Assembly (NCBI GenBank): GCA_016707525.1
Contig: JADJHP010000010.1
Span: 186,001-250,000 of the forward strand
Source of the DNA: Ignavibacteriota bacterium
Lineage (GTDB): Bacteria; Bacteroidota; Ignavibacteria; UBA10030; UBA6906
Length of the DNA stretch: 64,000 nt
Direction: 5' to 3'
Shown: positions 60,434-64,000 of the stretch, one piece after another
Layout: every line of letters begins with the position of its first letter
How positions within the stretch are numbered: the stretch's first letter is position 1
Program-made: the position numbers and the translations under genes
The notes under the pieces: model-generated
Database searches by the model: none
Seen by the model: the letters and a program-made list of their open reading frames with translations, nothing else
What the model was told of the DNA's origin: nothing

Positions 60434-61586
60434 GGAGGAACCGTCCCTTGCCGCGAGAACTCGCGGATCGAATACTCTTCCGCTGAGGTCCGCGTCTTGC
60501 TGATCATTTCTCCGGAGCAGGCCGAGGAGATGGACTGCCCCGATCACGACCAGGATCGTCGCCGCGAAGAACATCAGTAAGCTGCCGAGGGCATACACAT
60601 CGGGGCCGAGCAGGAGGCGGTGGATGATCATCCAGGCATCGACGCCGCCGCCGAGCTGCATGGCAAAGGATGCCGACGGGCGAAAGAGATGCAGCGGACG
60701 GCGGAGGAAGCGTGTGGTGAAGATCGCCGTCAGCAGGTCAGGAATCCGCCCCAGAACCGGCCGAGGCCGAATTTCGTTTTGCCGTACTTGCGTGCGCGGT
60801 GCTGCACCACCATCTCGCCGACCTTGAAGCCTTCCCAATGGGCGAGCACCGGGATGTGTAGCGGTGGAGTTCACCGTACACCTTCACGGTCTTGATCACT
60901 CTTTGCAGTGACCTTGAGGCCGCAGTTCATGTCGTGGATCTTCACGCCGGTCATCATTGCAGTGACCTTGTTGAAGAACTGGGGCAGGATGGTCTTGGTG
61001 ATGGGGTCGTGGCGGACCTTCTTCCATCCGGAGATGAGGTCGAAGCCGTCTTCGATACGCCGCTTCATCGACGGGATCTCGGCAGGATCATCCTGCGGGT
61101 CCGCGTCCATGGTGATCACGATGTTCCCCTGGGACTTGTCGAACCCGACGGCCAGGGCGGCGGACTTCCCGAAGTTGCGGCGGAAGCGGACGACCTTGAT
61201 GGCGGTCGTTCCGTTTCAGGTCGCGCAGCACCTGGAACGAGCGGTCGGTGCTGCCGTCGTCCACGTACGATCTCGTAGCGGATGTTCATCCGGCCGAGCA
61301 CCGAACAGGCTGCGTGTTGAGCTCCTTCGGGGATCCTCCCACTCGTTATAGAGGGGATGACCACGCTGATGTCGGCCCAGCCCTGCTGCTGTTGCTGGTC
61401 GCGCGGGTTTCGAGGTTCTCGTGGTTCCCGCTGTTCCCGCTGCGGTTGTTGCGGGTTCCCGCTGGGTGTTGCTGGCAGGGTGGCCGCTGGTGTTGGCCTT
61501 GGCGCTGCTGCTGTTGGGGCTGCGGTTTGCTGCCCTTCAGTCGGCTGGGCGTTCTGGTCAGTGGGTTGGTCTGGGGTCGTGGTCAT
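60430..61586 (-). CDS. Polyprenyl-phosphate-type family-2 glycosyltransferase, multiple frameshifts
   Basis: N terminus from 61586: a disordered 65-residue Pro/Gln/Arg-rich stretch with EPREPRNPRDQQQQQ, then WADISVVIP, the GT2 opening. Later frames give MNIRYEIV, VITMDADPQDDPAEIP, LISGWKKVRHDPITKTILP and KIHDMNCGLKV, hallmarks of dolichol-phosphate-mannosyltransferase-like enzymes. The last part has DLLTAIFTTRFLRRPLHLF and a C-terminal helix pair (LGSLLMFFAATILVVIGAVHLLG). The gene ends with TVPP, its stop overlapping the GT9 start. Frame changes fall near 61340, 61250, 61130, 60860 and 60500. Confidence 0.78.
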
Positions 61587-61763
61587 AGGGCTAATGCGGA
61601 CAGTGCCGAACGGTTAATTCCAAATGAAGTACAGCTTTCTGATAGGAGAATCAGGGATCCGGGGCCGCCTTGACATTCGCGCCCCCTTATCTATATTTCA
61701 AGTTCATTTTGCCTCCTCAAGGGGGCGATTGCCGTGCCACCGGGACCGGTTGAAAGGGTTGTC

Positions 61764-62587
61764 GTGAACGCTGTCCCCCTCTGCGCCCCCGCGCGTCCTC
61801 AGTCAGAACTTCCTGCGTGATCGGAACACCGCCCATAAGATCGTGGCCGCTCTCGGCCCCCGGTCAGCGGATACAGTCCTGGAGATCGGCCCAGGCGAAG
61901 GGCTTTGACATTCGAGCTTGCCTCGCTGGCCGGGCAAGCTGGTGATCGTTGATCTGGACGAGCGGGTCATCGCCCGGATGCAGGAGGCGCTGGCAAGCGA
62001 AGCCGGTGGAGATCCTCTTTAATGATGTTCTGAAGCTGGCCACAGCCGGAGCTGGCGGGGCGGGCGGGCAAGAAGCTCAAGATCGTAAGCAATATCCGTA
62101 TAATATCCCCTCGCCGATCCTGTTCCATCTCCTGGAGCACCCAGGCCGCGATCACTCAGAGCATCCCTGCTGATGCAGCGTGAAGTGGCCTACCGTCCGT
62201 TGGCGGTGCCGCGCACGAAGGACTACGGGATCCTCTCGAATCACTTCTTCCAGCTGTTCTTCGATGTGGAGATCCTGTTCGAAGTGCCGCCAACGGTCTT
62301 CTATCCGAAGCCGAAAGTCACCTCCACCCTGGTCCGCCTCCGGCCGCTCCCCGAGCCGCGCTTCCCCCTGAAGGACGAGAAATTCTTCCGGTCTCTGGTG
62401 CGCGGTGTGTTCGGCAAGCGGCGGAAGACCCTTCGCAATTCGCTCCGGTATCATCTGGAGGCGGAACCTCCGGCGACGAGGTTTCGACTTTACGGTAAGC
62501 TGACCGGAAGAGCTGAGCCTGGAAGAACTTGTACGCGGCTGGGCGACGAGGCTCCGCACGGCCCTGCACGGTGGGAAGGGGGCATGA
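61764..62587 (+). CDS. rsmA: 16S rRNA dimethyladenosine transferase, several frameshifts
   Basis: GTG 61764 with GAAAGGG upstream. Recognisable in successive frames: RVLSQNFLRDRNTAHKIVAAL, VLEIGPGEG (SAM motif I), KLVIVDLDERVIARM, then MQREVAYRPLAVPRTKDYGILS, FFQLFFDVEILFEVPPTVFYPKPKVTS, FGKRRKTLRNSLRY and the end SLEELVRGWATRL. It dimethylates A1518/A1519 of 16S rRNA. The expected NxPY catalytic segment falls in the most disrupted stretch (62000-62160). As this gene is normally kept intact, the shifts point to sequence error. Its stop overlaps the next ATG. Confidence 0.85.
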
Positions 62588-63666
62588 AGTTCCGTACGCC
62601 CGCGAACGGCCTCCATTCCACCGATATTGGTGATCGTCGCGTTCTTCACGTTGCTGACGGTGATCAACATCGTCCCCGCTGTGGTACATCCCGGGATGGT
62701 GGATCATGGTCCTCGTGAACTCCGCCATCATCAGGGCGATCCATCTGCTCGGTGCGAAACGCCGCAGCAGCACTTGGAAGCCCTTGCGGTGATCCACGAT
62801 TGGTACGTGCCACCGCTGGTGTTCCTGACGTTCAAAGAGCTGTACTACATGATCAAGCCGATCCATCGGGGGTCGACTATGACGACTGGCTCATCGTGGC
62901 GGACCGGTGGTTGTTCGGCGTAGAACCCGACGCAGTGGCTGGAGCAGTTCAGCCATCCCGTGATCCTGCCGAGCTCCTGATGATCGCGTATGCGCTATTC
63001 TACCTGCTGTTCCTGATCGTCGGGCGCGAGCTGTACAGAAGCACCCGCGCAGCAAATTCCATTTCTTCATGTTCACGTGCGTGTTCGGTTTCTATCTGTC
63101 GTATCTGGGATATTTCGCATTGCCCGCCGTGGGGCCGCGGTACACCCTGCATGATTTCAACTCGCTGGACGCGGAGATCCCCGGGCTCTGGCTGACCCCT
63201 GCGCTTCAACTGGTTCGTAGGAACTGGGAGTCCATCCCCATGGGCGTGAGCAGCGCGGCGGCGATGGCGGCGACACAGCGCGATGTGTTCCCCAGCGGGC
63301 ACACCACCTTGACGCTGGTGCTGATGTGGATGGCGATTGCGTTACCGCCTTGCCTCGCGGCATTTTGTGCTCGTGACGGGTGTCCTGTTGATCATTGCCA
63401 CGGTCTACCAGCGGTATCATTATGTGGTGGTCTGATCGGCGGGGCGTTGTTCGCGGTGGCTATCTGTTCATCGCCCCCGGCTGTACGCCTTCCTGAGGAA
63501 GAAGATCGGGACGATGGACCAGGTGCGTCCGTGGGCGGGGACGACTCCTGGTAATGAGGTGGCAAGGGCCTGGTATGGTCAATGCCGCGATTTTTGCCTG
63601 TTTTCGGGGTACCGGGGATGGGGTGGATGGCATCCGGGGACCGGGGAGGAGATGGTCACCTTTTAG
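62584..63666 (+). CDS. PAP2-superfamily phosphatase, several frameshifts
   Basis: Translated across frames: MKFRTPA, an N-terminal helix (FFTLLTVINIVPAVVHP), HDWYVPPLVFLTFKELYYMI, VDYDDWLIVADRWLFG, FYLSYLGYFALPAVGPRYTLHDF, FPSGHTTLTLVLMW (PAP2 PSGH motif) and the final motif YHYVVDLIGG. The family dephosphorylates lipid phosphates such as undecaprenyl-PP or transfers head groups. Shifts near 62620, 62700, 62920, 63215, 63360 and 63470 are needed. The stop chosen (63664-63666) follows the last good frame. Confidence 0.72.
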
Positions 63667-63678
63667 GGGAAGGAATTA

Positions 63679-63706
63679 TTGACTTTTTGCGATCATTTGG
63701 TACATT
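63679..63706 (+). promoter_or_regulatory. Promoter of rplU
   Basis: TTGACT (63679-63684), 16-base spacer, TACATT (63701-63706) in AT-rich DNA, then a leader of about 25 bases with GAGAGGA before the rplU ATG at 63737. Confidence 0.55.
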
Positions 63707-63736
63707 TACATTTCCCTATATGAGAGGAATACATCG

Positions 63737-64000
63737 ATGTTCGCCGTCATTTGAAGTCGCTGGAAAGCAATACAAAGTGGCACCGAAAGATAAGATCGCC
63801 GTTGCCCACCCTCAATGAAAACCCGGAACGAAGATCCGCCTGGACCGCGTCCTCATGCTCGGCGATGAAAGAGTGTCTCCGTCGGCCGCCCGCTCGTAGG
63901 CGGTGCGTCGTCGAAGCCACCCTTGAACACGCCAAGATGGACAAGGTGATCGTGTTCAGAAGAAACGCCGCAAGGGATATCGCGTACGGCGCGGACATCG
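63737..64000 (+). CDS. rplU: 50S ribosomal protein L21, frameshifted and cut by the window edge
   Basis: MFAVI, then after removing one extra T near 63751, EVAGKQYKVAPKDKIA, PTLNENPGTKIRLDRVLMLGD, VGRPLVGGA, VEATLEHAKMDKVIVF and KGYRVRR, the standard L21 sequence in order. At least five single-base shifts are needed in 260 bases, which for an essential ribosomal gene means sequence error. The last ~15 residues lie beyond the window. Confidence 0.88.

Overview
The window is GC-rich chromosomal DNA from a free-living, Gram-negative-type bacterium of the FCB superphylum, most likely Ignavibacteria/Kapabacteria-like or a KSB1-type relative. Three secreted proteins (3908-4804, 33952-37232, 50316-52547) end in the NYPNPFNP-type sorting domain typical of type IX secretion in that group. 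LptE, outer-membrane porin and SPOR genes show an outer membrane. The order miaB, sigma-54 activator, lptE resembles the arrangement common in Bacteroidetes/Chlorobi. No tRNA, rRNA, CRISPR array, phage or insertion sequence was recognised. The assignment rests on recognised families, not on a database search.

Layout. 1-4.8 kb: nfo (partial), anmK, an SPFH / unknown / Arc-like operon behind a palindromic promoter, an eight-copy 39-bp minisatellite and a secreted protein. 5.1-9.9 kb: a lipoprotein, a His-rich membrane protein and a porin leading into a zinc/manganese ABC uptake system. 10-19.5 kb: pta, then miaB - SPOR - sigma-54 activator - lptE - processive glycosyltransferase - TPR, then rpsT, etfB and etfA. 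19.5-33.5 kb: a BFN-UVR protein, then a three-gene set (diverged protein with sigma-like features, zinc-finger anti-sigma-like protein, and a Lon-protease-like domain joined through one membrane helix to an FG-GAP propeller), followed by a secreted M6 metalloprotease, a secreted S8 subtilase, an L,D-transpeptidase and an MFS carrier. 34-40 kb: a large secreted protein, pdxJ, a YbbR protein and two microcompartment shell proteins. 40.3-61.6 kb: one long minus-strand surface-glycan cluster with glycosyltransferases, methyltransferases, two flippases and two YfhO-type membrane proteins, interrupted by a LamG secreted protein. 61.7-64 kb: rsmA, a PAP2 phosphatase and rplU (partial).

The three-gene set at 20.2-24.5 kb is the best candidate for an undescribed system. 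A cytoplasmic Lon-like catalytic domain tied to an extracytoplasmic propeller, next to a zinc-finger protein and a possible sigma factor, suggests a transmembrane signalling or regulated-proteolysis circuit. The secreted proteases downstream are possible targets.

Quality caveat. Many genes carry apparent single-base frameshifts: anmK, znuC, the M6 protease, the secreted protein at 34-37 kb, and nearly every gene from 57 kb to the right edge, including rsmA and rplU, which should be intact. One in-frame TAG splits a glycosyltransferase. The pattern looks like consensus error in a low-coverage or long-read assembly more than true gene decay, so broken genes are annotated at their full probable extent.
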